The notes beneath the pieces were generated by a model. The model was not told the origin of the DNA and ran no database searches. It saw only the letters and a program-made list of their open reading frames with translations. From positions 1-36,392 of the forward strand of contig VHDH01000022.1 of assembly GCA_016871445.1 (NCBI GenBank): a DNA stretch of 36,392 bases, written 5' to 3'. Origin of the DNA: Verrucomicrobiota bacterium (GTDB lineage: Bacteria > Verrucomicrobiota > Verrucomicrobiia > Limisphaerales > SXTU01). Shown one piece after another: positions 1 to 8,790 of the stretch; position 1 is the stretch's first letter, and the number at the start of each line of letters is the position of its first letter. The position numbers and the translations under genes are program-made.

Positions 1-1
1 T

Positions 2-151
2 AAGCCTGGTGAAGGTAAGCCTGGTGAAGGTAAGCCTGGTGAAGGTAAGCCTGGTGAAGGTAAGCCTGGTGAAGGTAAGCCTGGTGAAGGTAAGCCTGGT
101 GAAGGTAAGCCCGGTGAAGGTAAGCCCGGTGAAGGTAAGCCCGGTGAAGGA
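2..151 (+). repeat. ten tandem 15-bp repeats (AAGCCTGGTGAAGGT) coding for KPGEG
   Basis: Ten head-to-tail copies of a 15-bp unit. The first seven have the proline codon CCT and the last three CCC; the final copy ends GGA instead of GGT. The unit is a multiple of three, so copy-number change keeps the frame. The array may extend left of the window. It lies inside the low-complexity coding region. Confidence 0.95.
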
Positions 152-832
152 TCCCCGCAGGCCGGCAAGCCTACGCCTTCACCCGCGCAGCTTGCCAAAC
201 AGCAAGCCGACGTGAAGGCGCTCACCGAGCAACTCGCCGCGTCGCAGGCCGCGCAACAGGCCGCGTCACCGCTGGATGCGGCCGCGCAGATGGTGGCTCC
301 GCTGGCTGCCGGTGAGGCCGGGCCGCTCCCACAATTAGCGCAGATGTCCCTCGACAAGGCACTACAAGCGCTCACCCAAGCCGCTGCACAAGCAGAGGCT
401 GGCAAAGCTCAGCCCGCCCAAGCCAACGCCGAGGCCGCGCAAGCCGCGCTCGCGCAGGCCGCCGCTGCGCTTGCGCTCGCCCAGGAAGGCGTCGGCCAGC
501 AGATGGCGCAGCAAGGGAAAGGACAACAGGGCCAAGGCCAAAGCCAGCAACAGGGCAAAGGTCAGGCCCAAGGCCCCGGCCAAAACACCCCGCAGGCCAA
601 CAGCAAGGAAGGCCAAGGGGATGGCAAGCAGGGCAACTGGAACGGTGAGGGCGGGGCGGACGGCCCAACGCGTCAAGCCAAGGGTAGCAGCGGCTTTCTC
701 GGCTTACCCGCGCGCGACCGCAATGCGATTCTCCAAAGCCAGACTGAACGCGCTCCTGAGGAATACAGCCCGCTGGTCGAGCAGTATCTCAAGAACCTCT
801 CCGACTCCGCGGCGCGCGGACGAAAGAAGTAA
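2..832 (+). CDS. C-terminal part of a low-complexity Ala/Gln/Gly-rich protein with PGEGK repeats (5' end outside window)
   Basis: The reading frame is open from the first bases of the window, so the start codon lies upstream; the GTG at 212 is internal. The visible part begins with ten KPGEG pentapeptides. An Ala/Gln-rich, probably helical stretch follows (about residues 60-170), then a Gly/Gln/Lys-rich stretch. A more ordinary tail carries LPARDRNAILQSQ and ends near EQYLKNLSD. From memory, similar tails close large membrane-anchored proteins found next to MoxR/von Willebrand-A gene clusters in Verrucomicrobia and Planctomycetes. That link is recollection only, because the upstream genes are not visible. 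No enzymatic motif is present. The coding assignment is firm: the frame is continuous across the repeats and the non-repetitive tail. The function is unknown. Confidence 0.7.
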   Translation, partial: KPGEGKPGEGKPGEGKPGEGKPGEGKPGEGKPGEGKPGEGKPGEGKPGEGSPQAGKPTPSPAQLAKQQADVKALTEQLAASQAAQQAASPLDAAAQMVAPLAAGEAGPLPQLAQMSLDKALQALTQAAAQAEAGKAQPAQANAEAAQAALAQAAAALALAQEGVGQQMAQQGKGQQGQGQSQQQGKGQAQGPGQNTPQANSKEGQGDGKQGNWNGEGGADGPTRQAKGSSGFLGLPARDRNAILQSQTERAPEEYSPLVEQYLKNLSDSAARGRKK

Positions 833-1030
833 GCGAAGGGAGCCACCGCAGTGCGCCTGCTTCCGCGAGGTCTTGGACTGCGCCAGTGCTGTATCGCTGT
901 TCAAAAGCGGATATGTGGAAAGTTTGTCAAACATGTGGCAGGAAACGGTCGCGCTCCTCGACGCTGTGTCGCTACCCTCGGCGACAGGCAAATTGAGCCC
1001 GAACATTCTGGGCAATTGAAGAGAGCAGGG

Positions 1031-2224
1031 GTGAAATCTTTGTTCGGCCCCGTGCTTTGGGTTGTCTTTCTTCTTCTAGCAACGGCTCCGTTCCAACACG
1101 CCGCCGCCCACACCGCCTCACTCACGCGAGTGGATGCGCGGCTCACGACCAATTCCCTTACGCTCACCTTCCAACTCAACCAGCCGGATCTGCTCCAGTT
1201 CCTGGCGGGCCGCACCAACGACGCGGTCGTGCTGATGACGCCGGAGCAGGTGCGCACGCTTGCCACGAACATTGCCGACTACGTCCAGTCGCGTATCCAC
1301 TTCGCGCTGGATACAAACCCGCCCGTGCGGGGCGTGCTCTCGAACTGGCCGCCCGCGCCGCTCGTGCTCACGCGCGAGGAACGGCCCGGCGAGGTCGTCC
1401 CGGCGCCACTGCCGCTAACGGTGCAGTGGAAAATTCCCGCGAGTGCCAAAGAGATGGAGTTGTCCTTTTCGCTTTATTCGACCTTTGGTTTCGCTGCGCT
1501 GTTTGAGGTGCTGTTCCACCGCGGCAAGGACGTCCCGCCCGTGCTGCAACTCGTGCAATCGCGGCAGGCCATGGTGATTGACCTCACTGCGTTTCAGGAA
1601 GACCTGCGAACCGTGGAACAGCCCGATCCCGCGAAGCACCGAGACGTGCCACCGGCCGCGCCCGTGGTGCGTAACACGGCGGCTCAGTTCACCGAGCTTG
1701 GCTTCAAGCACATTCTGCCCCAGGGCTTGGATCACATCCTCTTCGTGCTTGGGCTGTTCCTCCTCAGCCCGAAGCTCAAGCCGCTGCTTTGGCAGGTGAC
1801 AACTTTTACCGTCGCGCACTCGGTCACGCTCGCGCTCGGGGTGCTAGGCATCTTCGCGCTGCCGGGGCGCATGGTGGAACCCATCATCGCGCTTTCCATC
1901 ACGGTGGTGGCCATTGAGAATTTGTTTCGCAGTGAGGTTTCGCCGGGGCGTTGGGCGGCGGTGTTCGGGTTCGGGCTGATTCACGGCATGGGTTTCGCCA
2001 GCGTCCTCAGCGAAGTGGGCTTGCCCCGAGATCAGCTTGGCATGGCACTCTTGTGCTTCAACGTGGGCGTGGAGTTAGGCCAACTTACAGTCATTGCCCT
2101 CGCTTTCGCCGCGACGAGATGGTGCGCCGACCGCGCGTGGTATGGCCCATGGGTGCGGCGGCCCGCCTGCTTGCTTATCGCGCTCACCGGAGTCGTGTGG
2201 ACTGTGGAGCGAATGATGCAGTAA
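1031..2224 (+). CDS. HupE/UreJ-family membrane protein with N-terminal secreted domain
   Basis: About 397 residues. I chose GTG 1031 because it starts directly with a basic-hydrophobic signal sequence (VKSLFGPVLWVV, cleavage near HAAAH); a frame extension to 851 is open but has no protein-like character. Residues about 30-220 form a soluble, probably periplasmic domain. The C-terminal ~180 residues are a HupE/UreJ-type membrane domain with about six or seven hydrophobic segments. It contains the characteristic stretch GFKHILPQGLDHILFVLGLF, then TFTVAHSVTLAL and GLIHGMGFAS, whose membrane histidines are typical of the family. Family members are linked to nickel/cobalt or hydrogenase/urease accessory roles, but many versions outside such operons have no assigned substrate. 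No hydrogenase or urease genes are nearby. Confidence 0.85.
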   Translation: MKSLFGPVLWVVFLLLATAPFQHAAAHTASLTRVDARLTTNSLTLTFQLNQPDLLQFLAGRTNDAVVLMTPEQVRTLATNIADYVQSRIHFALDTNPPVRGVLSNWPPAPLVLTREERPGEVVPAPLPLTVQWKIPASAKEMELSFSLYSTFGFAALFEVLFHRGKDVPPVLQLVQSRQAMVIDLTAFQEDLRTVEQPDPAKHRDVPPAAPVVRNTAAQFTELGFKHILPQGLDHILFVLGLFLLSPKLKPLLWQVTTFTVAHSVTLALGVLGIFALPGRMVEPIIALSITVVAIENLFRSEVSPGRWAAVFGFGLIHGMGFASVLSEVGLPRDQLGMALLCFNVGVELGQLTVIALAFAATRWCADRAWYGPWVRRPACLLIALTGVVWTVERMMQ

Positions 2225-2278
2225 TTAAGTTTGAGGAAACATTGCTCCGCGTCACTGTCCAGGTACAGTCTGCCAAAA

Positions 2279-5200
2279 ATGCTGTTGCTCATGAGACTTT
2301 CTTTCGTTTTCGCAGGTGTTGCCGGTTTGCTTGCCACTACAACGCCCATTTTTGCCCAGCTCACCGCGCCCGTGCCACAGCCCGTCGTCGGGGCTCGCCA
2401 GCCAACGCTAAGTCCAGATGGCAAGCGCCTTGCCTTTGTGTATCGCGGTGATGTGTGGGTGGCGGCAAGCGAGGGAGGGCGCGCGACGGCGCTGACCTCG
2501 CACGTCGAAGCAGATGCTTACCCGTGCTTTTCGCCAGACGGCAAATGGGTTGCCTTTGCCAGTAAACGCAATGGCGGGTGGGACCTGTTCGTGGTGCCGG
2601 CAGAAGGTGGGCCTGCGCAGCAAATCACTTGGCACAGTGGCGCGGAATATCCCGGCGGCTGGAGTCCAGACGGCAAGCAACTAATCTTCGCCGGTCGCCG
2701 CGAGACACCCAACTACGCACTCTATGCAGTGGACTTGAAGACTCTGGGCACCTCGCGGCTCACGGAGGACTATGCGGCGCTGAACTACCCAAGCTTCTCC
2801 CCGGACGGGAAATCCGTAGTCTATGGGCGATACGGTTTTCCGTGGACGCGCCCACGCTACACCGGCGCGGCGGCGGCGCAAATCTGGACGCTGAACATCG
2901 CCGACGGTCGCCGCAAACCGCTCACCAACGACGATCGGCAGCATCTCTGGACGCAGTTCCTCCCCGATGGCAAACGCCTACTCACCGTCACCGTCGGTGA
3001 AGTCACGCCCTCCGCGAGCAAGCTCAACGAACCGATCCCCAAAGTCACGGACTCGCCCGCGCGCACGCCCAACCTCTGGCTCTATGACCTCGATGGCAAA
3101 AGCAAGCAACTCACGCTTTTCACCGGCGACGCAGTGCGCTGGCCGACGGTGGCGATGAAATCAGCGGACATCGCATTCGAGTACGGACCGGATTTGTGGT
3201 TGCTGAAGAGCGGAACTAAAACTGCCACCAAGCTCAAGTTCGTGGTCAGTGCAGATGAAAAACAAACCACCCGGCGACGCGAGAAACTCACCAGTGGTGT
3301 GACTGAAGCCGAGCTTTCGCCGGACGGCAAGACCCTGGCCTTCGGTCTGCGCGGCGACATCTGGACGGTGGCGATGGAGAAGAGCAAAGGCGTAGCGGGC
3401 CGTGGCGAGGAGTTCGCGCGGCGGCTCACGGAGTGGGTGGGCGACGACTCCGATTTCACTTGGGCGCGCGACGGCAAGAAGCTCTATTTCACCAGCGACC
3501 GCGAGTTCAACACGCGCATTTACGAATTGGACCTCGCCACGCTCGCAGTGAAATCACTCTGGCAGCGCTCCGAGGAAATCACGCGGCTTTCATTATGCCC
3601 GGATGGCCAGCACCTCGCGTTTTGGGTCGCGGGTAACGACGGTGGTCTCTACACCTTGGCATTGGCGGACGGGGCCACCAAGCGCATCGTGCATGTGCCC
3701 GGCACTCACTGGCGGACGTCAGGTGGCGGGGATTTCGCGTGGTCGCCGGACATGCAGTGGGTTGCCTATATGCGCAAGGGCGAAACACGGAGTTGGAACA
3801 TCTGGGTTGTCCCCGCTGCGGGCGGCGAGGCGCAGAACGTGACACGACTCAACGCGCAGCACACGCAGCCCACGTGGTCACCGGATGGGAAATACATCTT
3901 CTTCCAAAGCGACCGAGACGGACTCGGACTCTACGTGCTGCCGTTGCAACCTGAGTCTGCCCGACTGACGGACACAGACCTGAAGTTCGAGAAGCCCAAG
4001 GACAAAGTGAAAGTGCAAATTGACTTTACGGACATCCAACGGCGCATCCGCAAGCTTTCATCGCAAAACCCCCAAGCGGATTTGCTGGTCACGGCGGACG
4101 GCACCATTGCGTTCATGTCCGAGGGCGATGTCTGGACGGTCAGTTACGACGGCAAGGAAACTAAGCGCCTGACCACGGGCGGCAACAAAGCGGGTCTGCG
4201 CTTGCTGCCGGAAAGCAAGGCCGCCCTCTACGTGCAGAACGCCGAGGTCTGGAAGTTTAGGCTCGGAGACTTGAAGGGCCCGGAAAAAGTAACTTTCAAC
4301 GCGGACTTTGACCGCGACGTGAAAGCGGAGCGCAAGGCGGCCTTTACGCAATTTTGGCGCAGTTACCACCACAACTTTTACGACCCAAACTTCCACGGAC
4401 GCGACTGGGAAGCCATCCGCAAACGGTATGAGCCGATGCTCGATTCGGTTGAAACCCATGATGATTTCTCCACCGTGCTGGGCATGATGATTGGGGAACT
4501 GGAAGCCTCACATAGCGAGGTTACCCCGGCGGCGGGCAGCACCCCGGAGCCAGTTACGCCGCACTTGGGTTTCACCTTAGATTATACGCACGCTGGGCCG
4601 GGCCTGCGCGTGGCCAACGTGCCCACCGGTGCGCCCGGTTCCTACAAACAGACTGAGATCAAGCCTGGCGATTACGTCCTGACCATCAACGGGCAGGACG
4701 TGGCGCTGAATGAAAAGCTCTACCAGTTCATCAACGACCGGCAGGACCGCGAGTTCGAGTTCCTCGTTAACAAGGAACCGAAAAAGGAAGGCGCGCGGAA
4801 GGTGAAATACAAAGTGCTAACCGCCGCCGAGTGGGAAAATCTGCAATACCAAAACCGCATTGAGCGACTACGCACCTATGTGGAGAAACAGACCGGTGGC
4901 AAGCTCGGCTACCTGCACATCAGTGCCATGGGCGGCGAGAACCAGACCCGCTTCGAACGCGAGGCCTACGAATACATGAGCGGCAAGCAGGGCATGATCA
5001 TTGACGTGCGTTTCAATCGGGGCGGCAATATTTCGGACACGCTTATTGACTGGCTGGAGCGCAAACAACACGGCTGGTATCGCCCGCGCGACGAAGGCCC
5101 CGAAGCCGCGCCCAACCGCTCGTGGGAAAAACCCGTCATCGTGCTGATGAACGAGCACAGCTACTCCAACGGCGAAATGTTCCCCTACGCCATGCGCCAG

Positions 5201-5461
5201 CGCGGCATTGCCAAGATCGTCGGCATGCCCACGCCGGGCTATGTGATCTGGACTTGGGCTCTGCGCCTGACCGATGGCACTGGCGCACGGATGCCGCAGG
5301 GCGGTGTCTTCCGCATGGACGGCACGAACATGGAAAACCAAGGCGAGCAACCCGACGTACGCCTTTGGCTCACGCCTGAAGACTGGCTCACCCAACGCGA
5401 TCCGCAACTCGACAAGGCCATCGAAATGCTGCTCCCCCAAAAGAAAGCCGAGGCCAAGTAG
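2279..5461 (+). CDS. tricorn protease homologue (secreted PD40 propeller - PDZ - S41 serine protease)
   Basis: About 1060 residues, close to the usual tricorn length. ATG 2279 or 2291 both give a signal peptide (MRLSFVFAGVAGLLATTT, cleavage after IFAQ). The N-terminal ~620 residues hold many PD40/WD40-like blades with SPDGK signatures (e.g. LSPDGKRLAF, FSPDGKWVAF, WSPDGKYIFF). A PDZ domain follows around residues 770-850 (LGFTLDY to PGDYVLTING), then the S41 catalytic core. The whole tricorn catalytic set is in place: Ser744-His745 in EASHSEV, the nucleophile Ser963 in HSYSNGEMF and Glu1019 in MENQGEQPD, numbered from ATG 2279. Archaeal tricorn degrades peptides released by the proteasome in the cytosol. 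This version is predicted to be exported, so it more likely cleaves periplasmic peptides. It lies 54 bp downstream of the HupE-like gene. Confidence 0.93.
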   Translation: MLLLMRLSFVFAGVAGLLATTTPIFAQLTAPVPQPVVGARQPTLSPDGKRLAFVYRGDVWVAASEGGRATALTSHVEADAYPCFSPDGKWVAFASKRNGGWDLFVVPAEGGPAQQITWHSGAEYPGGWSPDGKQLIFAGRRETPNYALYAVDLKTLGTSRLTEDYAALNYPSFSPDGKSVVYGRYGFPWTRPRYTGAAAAQIWTLNIADGRRKPLTNDDRQHLWTQFLPDGKRLLTVTVGEVTPSASKLNEPIPKVTDSPARTPNLWLYDLDGKSKQLTLFTGDAVRWPTVAMKSADIAFEYGPDLWLLKSGTKTATKLKFVVSADEKQTTRRREKLTSGVTEAELSPDGKTLAFGLRGDIWTVAMEKSKGVAGRGEEFARRLTEWVGDDSDFTWARDGKKLYFTSDREFNTRIYELDLATLAVKSLWQRSEEITRLSLCPDGQHLAFWVAGNDGGLYTLALADGATKRIVHVPGTHWRTSGGGDFAWSPDMQWVAYMRKGETRSWNIWVVPAAGGEAQNVTRLNAQHTQPTWSPDGKYIFFQSDRDGLGLYVLPLQPESARLTDTDLKFEKPKDKVKVQIDFTDIQRRIRKLSSQNPQADLLVTADGTIAFMSEGDVWTVSYDGKETKRLTTGGNKAGLRLLPESKAALYVQNAEVWKFRLGDLKGPEKVTFNADFDRDVKAERKAAFTQFWRSYHHNFYDPNFHGRDWEAIRKRYEPMLDSVETHDDFSTVLGMMIGELEASHSEVTPAAGSTPEPVTPHLGFTLDYTHAGPGLRVANVPTGAPGSYKQTEIKPGDYVLTINGQDVALNEKLYQFINDRQDREFEFLVNKEPKKEGARKVKYKVLTAAEWENLQYQNRIERLRTYVEKQTGGKLGYLHISAMGGENQTRFEREAYEYMSGKQGMIIDVRFNRGGNISDTLIDWLERKQHGWYRPRDEGPEAAPNRSWEKPVIVLMNEHSYSNGEMFPYAMRQRGIAKIVGMPTPGYVIWTWALRLTDGTGARMPQGGVFRMDGTNMENQGEQPDVRLWLTPEDWLTQRDPQLDKAIEMLLPQKKAEAK

Positions 5462-5470
5462 CCGGTTAGT

Positions 5471-5545
5471 TTATTTCAGTCCGCTAGGCTCGAACACCGC
5501 TTCTTTGCCAACCACCGTCAGCATTGGGGTAACAGCTCGATGTAA
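5471..5545 (-). pseudogene. C-terminal remnant of an amidohydrolase
   Basis: Read on the minus strand, these 25 codons give RAVTPMLTVVGKEAVFEP plus a few residues and a TAA stop. Many amidohydrolases, including the YtcJ-like/Amidohydro_3 type, end in this way (a 'TVVGGKVV'-like last strand). An in-frame stop lies just upstream of the remnant, and no start or further homologous sequence is visible. It sits in the gap between the convergent tricorn and NHL genes. I interpret it as the surviving tail of a deleted gene. The match is by eye on a short motif, so the call is tentative. Confidence 0.45.
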
Positions 5546-5597
5546 TTAATCCGCTGCTACGATTGCTGAAAATTAAAGCCCCGCGAGCACCTCTAAC

Positions 5598-6644
5598 CTA
5601 CTTAGTGATCTTCAGAATCCGGTGGTTATAGCTGTCTGTAATGTAAAGCGTGCCGTCGCGATGTACCGTGACGCCGTGTGGCCGAGCAAGATCACATTCC
5701 AAGGGTGAACCTCCCAATGCTCCCCTGCCCTGCTTGCCAGTGCCGGCCACACGCGTTAGCTGGCCATCCTTGGGCGTGAACTTGCGGATGAGATGGCTCT
5801 CAGCGTCGGCCATGATGACGTTGTCCTCGAGGTCTACGCAAAGGTGTTTCGGCCCGTTCATGGAGGCTTCGAGGGCAGGGCCGCCATCGCCGGTGCTGCC
5901 CTTTTTGCCACTGGCATTGACGACGGTCTTGATCTTGCCGTCGGGCGTGACAACACGCAGCGCGTTGCCGCCGCGCTCGAGGATGTAAAGGTTCCCCTTG
6001 CGGTCCGGGGCGGCAGCGCGCGGGTCGGACAGCGGGGCCTCGATCGCGACCGCGCCATCCTCGGGCCGGCCCTTCTCGCCGTTGCCGGCCACGACGCGGG
6101 TCTTGCCCGTGGCGATGTCCAGCTCGTGAATTCGCGTGAGGTCGGCGATGAAGAGCTTCGTGCCCGTGAAGTCGAGCGTGATGCAGTAAGGCCCGCTCCC
6201 ACGCGCTTTATCCGCCGGGACGGTGTAGCCTGCAAGACTCTTGACGGTGCCGGTCCGCATGTCTACTTGGCGCACGCGCCCGGCCCAAGTGTCGCCGATG
6301 AGCACGTCGCCGTTGGGCAGCACGCCGAGGTTGTGCGGGCCGTTAAACTCGGCGGCCAGCGCGGGACCGCCATCGCCGGAGAAGCCCGCTTTGCCCGTGC
6401 CCGCGATGTGCGTCAGCAAGCCCTTCGTGTCCATCTTGAGCAGCCGGTTGCCCATTGCCATCTCGACGATGAACAGGTTCCCCGCGCGGTCGAAGTCTAC
6501 GCCGAACGGCTCTTTGAGCTTCGCTTCCGAGGCGGGTAGACCGACGGCGTCCTGCACCCCGCCGGCGACGAGCACGATCTTTTCTGCGCGCGCGGGCACG
6601 CAGACGAAGAGCATGGCTACAACGAGGCAAAAGCGTAGTTTCAT
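5598..6644 (-). CDS. secreted NHL-repeat beta-propeller protein
   Basis: 348 residues starting at an ATG with a clear signal peptide (MKLRFCLVVAMLFVCVPARA). The rest is a series of NHL blades with regular motifs: LKEPFGVDFDRAGNLFIVE, GPHNLGVLPNGDVLIGDT, GPKHLCVDLEDNVIMAD and RPHGVTVHRDGTLYITDS, interleaved with AGTGKAGFSGDGGPAL-type loops. Such propellers act as binding scaffolds, or occasionally as lyases or lactonases; no catalytic residues can be assigned from sequence alone. It is transcribed away from the tRNA and converges on the tricorn gene. It is the only intact minus-strand gene in the window. Confidence 0.88.
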   Translation of the reverse strand: MKLRFCLVVAMLFVCVPARAEKIVLVAGGVQDAVGLPASEAKLKEPFGVDFDRAGNLFIVEMAMGNRLLKMDTKGLLTHIAGTGKAGFSGDGGPALAAEFNGPHNLGVLPNGDVLIGDTWAGRVRQVDMRTGTVKSLAGYTVPADKARGSGPYCITLDFTGTKLFIADLTRIHELDIATGKTRVVAGNGEKGRPEDGAVAIEAPLSDPRAAAPDRKGNLYILERGGNALRVVTPDGKIKTVVNASGKKGSTGDGGPALEASMNGPKHLCVDLEDNVIMADAESHLIRKFTPKDGQLTRVAGTGKQGRGALGGSPLECDLARPHGVTVHRDGTLYITDSYNHRILKITK

Positions 6645-6809
6645 GTAGCCAGTTTTCTAGGACAGCGACTGCAAAACAGCGAGGGCAAAGTCTGCCCCTC
6701 ACAAAATACCGGCTCGTGTGGGGCCGAAAGGAAAAAGTCTGCGGCTGCAAGATGGCCGAGATTCGGCTTGCGCCACCGGGCAAAAGCGATTCAATACGCG
6801 GCGTTCTTC

Positions 6810-6894
6810 GCGCACGTGGCGGAATTGGCAGACGCGCTACTTTGAGGTGGTAGTGCCTTACGGCGTGCAGGTTCAAGTCCTGCCGTGCGCACCA
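6810..6894 (+). tRNA. tRNA-Leu (anticodon GAG, 6844-6846), CCA encoded
   Basis: The acceptor stem GCGCACG (6810-6816) pairs fully with CGTGCGC (6884-6890). The discriminator is A6891 and CCA is encoded at 6892-6894. The D-arm has the class II form GGCGGAATTGGCAGACGC. The anticodon stem CTACT/GGTAG (6837-6841 with 6849-6853) encloses loop TTGAGGT. A long variable arm forms the stem GCC-TTAC-GGC. The T-arm is GCAGG-TTCAAGT-CCTGC. The long variable arm together with the GAG anticodon identifies leucine (codons CUC/CUU). Length is 85 nt. Confidence 0.97.
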
Positions 6895-7057
6895 CCAAGC
6901 ACCGTCTTACCCCCTCCCGGCTAACATCGCGAACAGCGTTGTTTCCTTTTGTGCTGGCTTCTTTAACTCGACTTGGGGGCTGGAGAGGCGTCACCTGGTT
7001 TGCTAAGGTTGTTCCTCAAGCTCGACGATGCTCGCGGCGCCACTTATGCTGCGCGCG

Positions 7058-7852
7058 ATGCACGAAATCGCCTTTAAGCTCGGAGGCCTGACGGTCCATT
7101 GGTACGGCATCCTTGTGGCCCTCGGCTTTATGGCAGGTTATTGGACCGCCCAACGCCGAGGCCTCCGTGATGGCCTCTCACCAGATGCAGTAGCGGATGT
7201 GGTGTTCTGGCTGTTCCTCGGCGGCATCGCCGGTGCGCGAGTGCTCTACGTGATCAGCTACTGGCGCGAGGAATTCGCAGACGGGCCGTGGACAAAAGTA
7301 TTTACTACACGCAGCGGGTTTGTGTTTTACGGAGGCCTCATCGGTGCGACGGTGTGTGGCATCGCTTACGCAATCCGAAAAACGCTGCCAGTCTGGAAGC
7401 TGGCGGATGCACTCGTGCCCAGCGTGGCACTCGGTCATGCCTTTGGGCGGCTGGGCTGCTTCATGACGGGCTGCTGCCACGGGCGCGCGTGTGAGCTGCC
7501 TTGGGCGGTGCATTTCCCAGCTGACCATGTGACCCGAGGTATTGGCGTGCATCCGACCCAGCTCTACGAGGCGGGTCTAAACCTCGCGCTCTTCGGCGCG
7601 CTGGCTTGGTGGTATCGACGGAAGCAATTCGACGGGCAAGTCTTCGCCCTCTACCTCATGGCCTACGCGCCGGTGCGGGCGCTGGTGGAGCATTATCGCG
7701 GCGACTACGCGCCCACAAAGTTCATTGGCCCGCTTTCCCCGGGGCAACTCGTGAGCATCGGCATTTTCACGGCGGGCATCATTTTTTACTTCTGGTTACG
7801 GCGGCGCGCCGCCAACTCTAAATTCTCACCTTCCAACCCCAAACCCGCCTGA
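7058..7852 (+). CDS. lgt: prolipoprotein diacylglyceryl transferase
   Basis: Lgt transfers diacylglycerol from phosphatidylglycerol to the lipobox cysteine of prolipoproteins in the inner membrane, the first step of lipoprotein maturation. The start MHEIAFKLGGLTVHWYGI matches the usual Lgt N-terminus, so I prefer ATG 7058 over in-frame ATGs at 7028 and 7046. Several hydrophobic segments span the protein. The signature region HAFGRLGCFMTGCCHGRACE keeps the conserved arginine (GRLG), and the 'GCCHG' form is common in non-proteobacterial Lgt. A HPTQLYEAG motif follows. The protein has about 264 residues. Its stop codon overlaps the likely CTG start of the next gene by 4 nt, suggesting one transcript. 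Confidence 0.95.
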   Translation: MHEIAFKLGGLTVHWYGILVALGFMAGYWTAQRRGLRDGLSPDAVADVVFWLFLGGIAGARVLYVISYWREEFADGPWTKVFTTRSGFVFYGGLIGATVCGIAYAIRKTLPVWKLADALVPSVALGHAFGRLGCFMTGCCHGRACELPWAVHFPADHVTRGIGVHPTQLYEAGLNLALFGALAWWYRRKQFDGQVFALYLMAYAPVRALVEHYRGDYAPTKFIGPLSPGQLVSIGIFTAGIIFYFWLRRRAANSKFSPSNPKPA

Positions 7853-8787
7853 GCGAGCGTTCTGAGACTTTCACCGTTGAGCTGACGCTACCCACCGAGC
7901 GGCTCGACCGCTTTTTACACGCGCGCTATCCGGCGGCCTCGCGCAGCACGCTGCAACGGCTCATCGAGGAGGGCGAAATCACCGTCAACGGTCAGTCCAT
8001 CAAGCCCACGCACGTCCCGCATGCGGGCGAATCCATCACCGTACGTTGGCCTGGCCCGCGCCCGGATAAGGCCGAGCCGGAAGCCATCCCGCTGGCCGTG
8101 CTTTACGAAGACCACGTGCTCGTGGTCGTCAACAAATCCCCAGACATCGCCGTGCATCCGGGTAATGGCCACGAACGGCATACGTTGGTCAACGCTCTGC
8201 TGCACCATTGCCACGGGCAGTTGAGCGGCATTGGAGGCGTGGCGCGGCCGGGCATCGTGCACCGACTTGACTTGGAAACTAGCGGCTGCCTCGTGGTGGC
8301 AAAAGACGATGCGACGCACCTGGCGCTATCGCAACAGTTCGCCGGCCGCACGGTCGGAAAACTTTACCACGCGCTCGTCTGCGGCTCCCCCACGCGCAAC
8401 GCCGGCGAGATTAAGGTCGCCATCGCCCGCCACCCGACGCACCGCAAGCGCATGGCCGCGACCGAAAGTGGCGGGCGCGCATCGTGGACAAGCTACGAAG
8501 TGCAGCGCCGGATGAAGGCCGCGAGCCTCGTGCACTGCACCTTGCATACCGGCCGCACGCATCAGATTCGCGTCCACCTAGAACACCTCGGCTATCCCGT
8601 CGTAGGTGACACGATTTATGGTAAGCGGCTCAATAAGCAGCTGCGTGAGCAGACGGGCTATGCAGCGCCACGCCAAATGCTGCACGCCGCGCGGCTAACT
8701 TTTGCTCATCCGCAGACAGGCCAGATGGTTGCTGTCGAAGCCCCCTGGCCGAGGGATTTTGCAGAGGCGGTCAAAGCTTTGAGTTAA
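7849..8787 (+). CDS. RluA/RluD-family 23S rRNA pseudouridine synthase (probable CTG start)
   Basis: It converts uridine to pseudouridine in RNA, most likely 23S rRNA. The frame encodes an N-terminal S4 RNA-binding domain (RLDRFLHARYPAASRSTLQR ... GEITVNGQ, about residues 14-60) and the RluA-type catalytic domain. The latter contains HRLDLETSG with catalytic Asp at about residue 141, and GRTHQIRVHL near residue 240. Between the upstream in-frame stop at 7819 and GTG 8098 there is no ATG, GTG or TTG, yet the S4 domain begins well before 8098. The best start is CTG 7849, which overlaps the lgt stop as CTGA and gives 312 residues; ATT 7822 is the other rare possibility. Starting at GTG 8098 would remove the S4 domain and give 229 residues. 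Whether it is RluD, RluC or another member cannot be told here. Confidence 0.87.
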   Translation: MSERSETFTVELTLPTERLDRFLHARYPAASRSTLQRLIEEGEITVNGQSIKPTHVPHAGESITVRWPGPRPDKAEPEAIPLAVLYEDHVLVVVNKSPDIAVHPGNGHERHTLVNALLHHCHGQLSGIGGVARPGIVHRLDLETSGCLVVAKDDATHLALSQQFAGRTVGKLYHALVCGSPTRNAGEIKVAIARHPTHRKRMAATESGGRASWTSYEVQRRMKAASLVHCTLHTGRTHQIRVHLEHLGYPVVGDTIYGKRLNKQLREQTGYAAPRQMLHAARLTFAHPQTGQMVAVEAPWPRDFAEAVKALS

Positions 8788-8790
8788 CGC

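Noticed and set aside
2-151. Possible CRISPR array
   Set aside because: The 15-bp units are contiguous with no spacers and are in frame with a protein.
9-215. KVSLV-repeat ORF in another frame of the tandem repeat
   Set aside because: It is the same 15-bp array in a different frame; the PGEGK frame continues into the long coding tail, this one stops soon after the array.
851-1030. N-terminal extension of the HupE-like protein to GTG 851
   Set aside because: The extra 60 residues are Arg/Cys-rich and would bury the signal peptide that starts at GTG 1031.
5793-6539. 248-codon plus-strand open frame opposite the NHL gene
   Set aside because: The NHL repeats and signal peptide on the minus strand are unambiguous; this frame is Arg/Val/Ala-rich and featureless.
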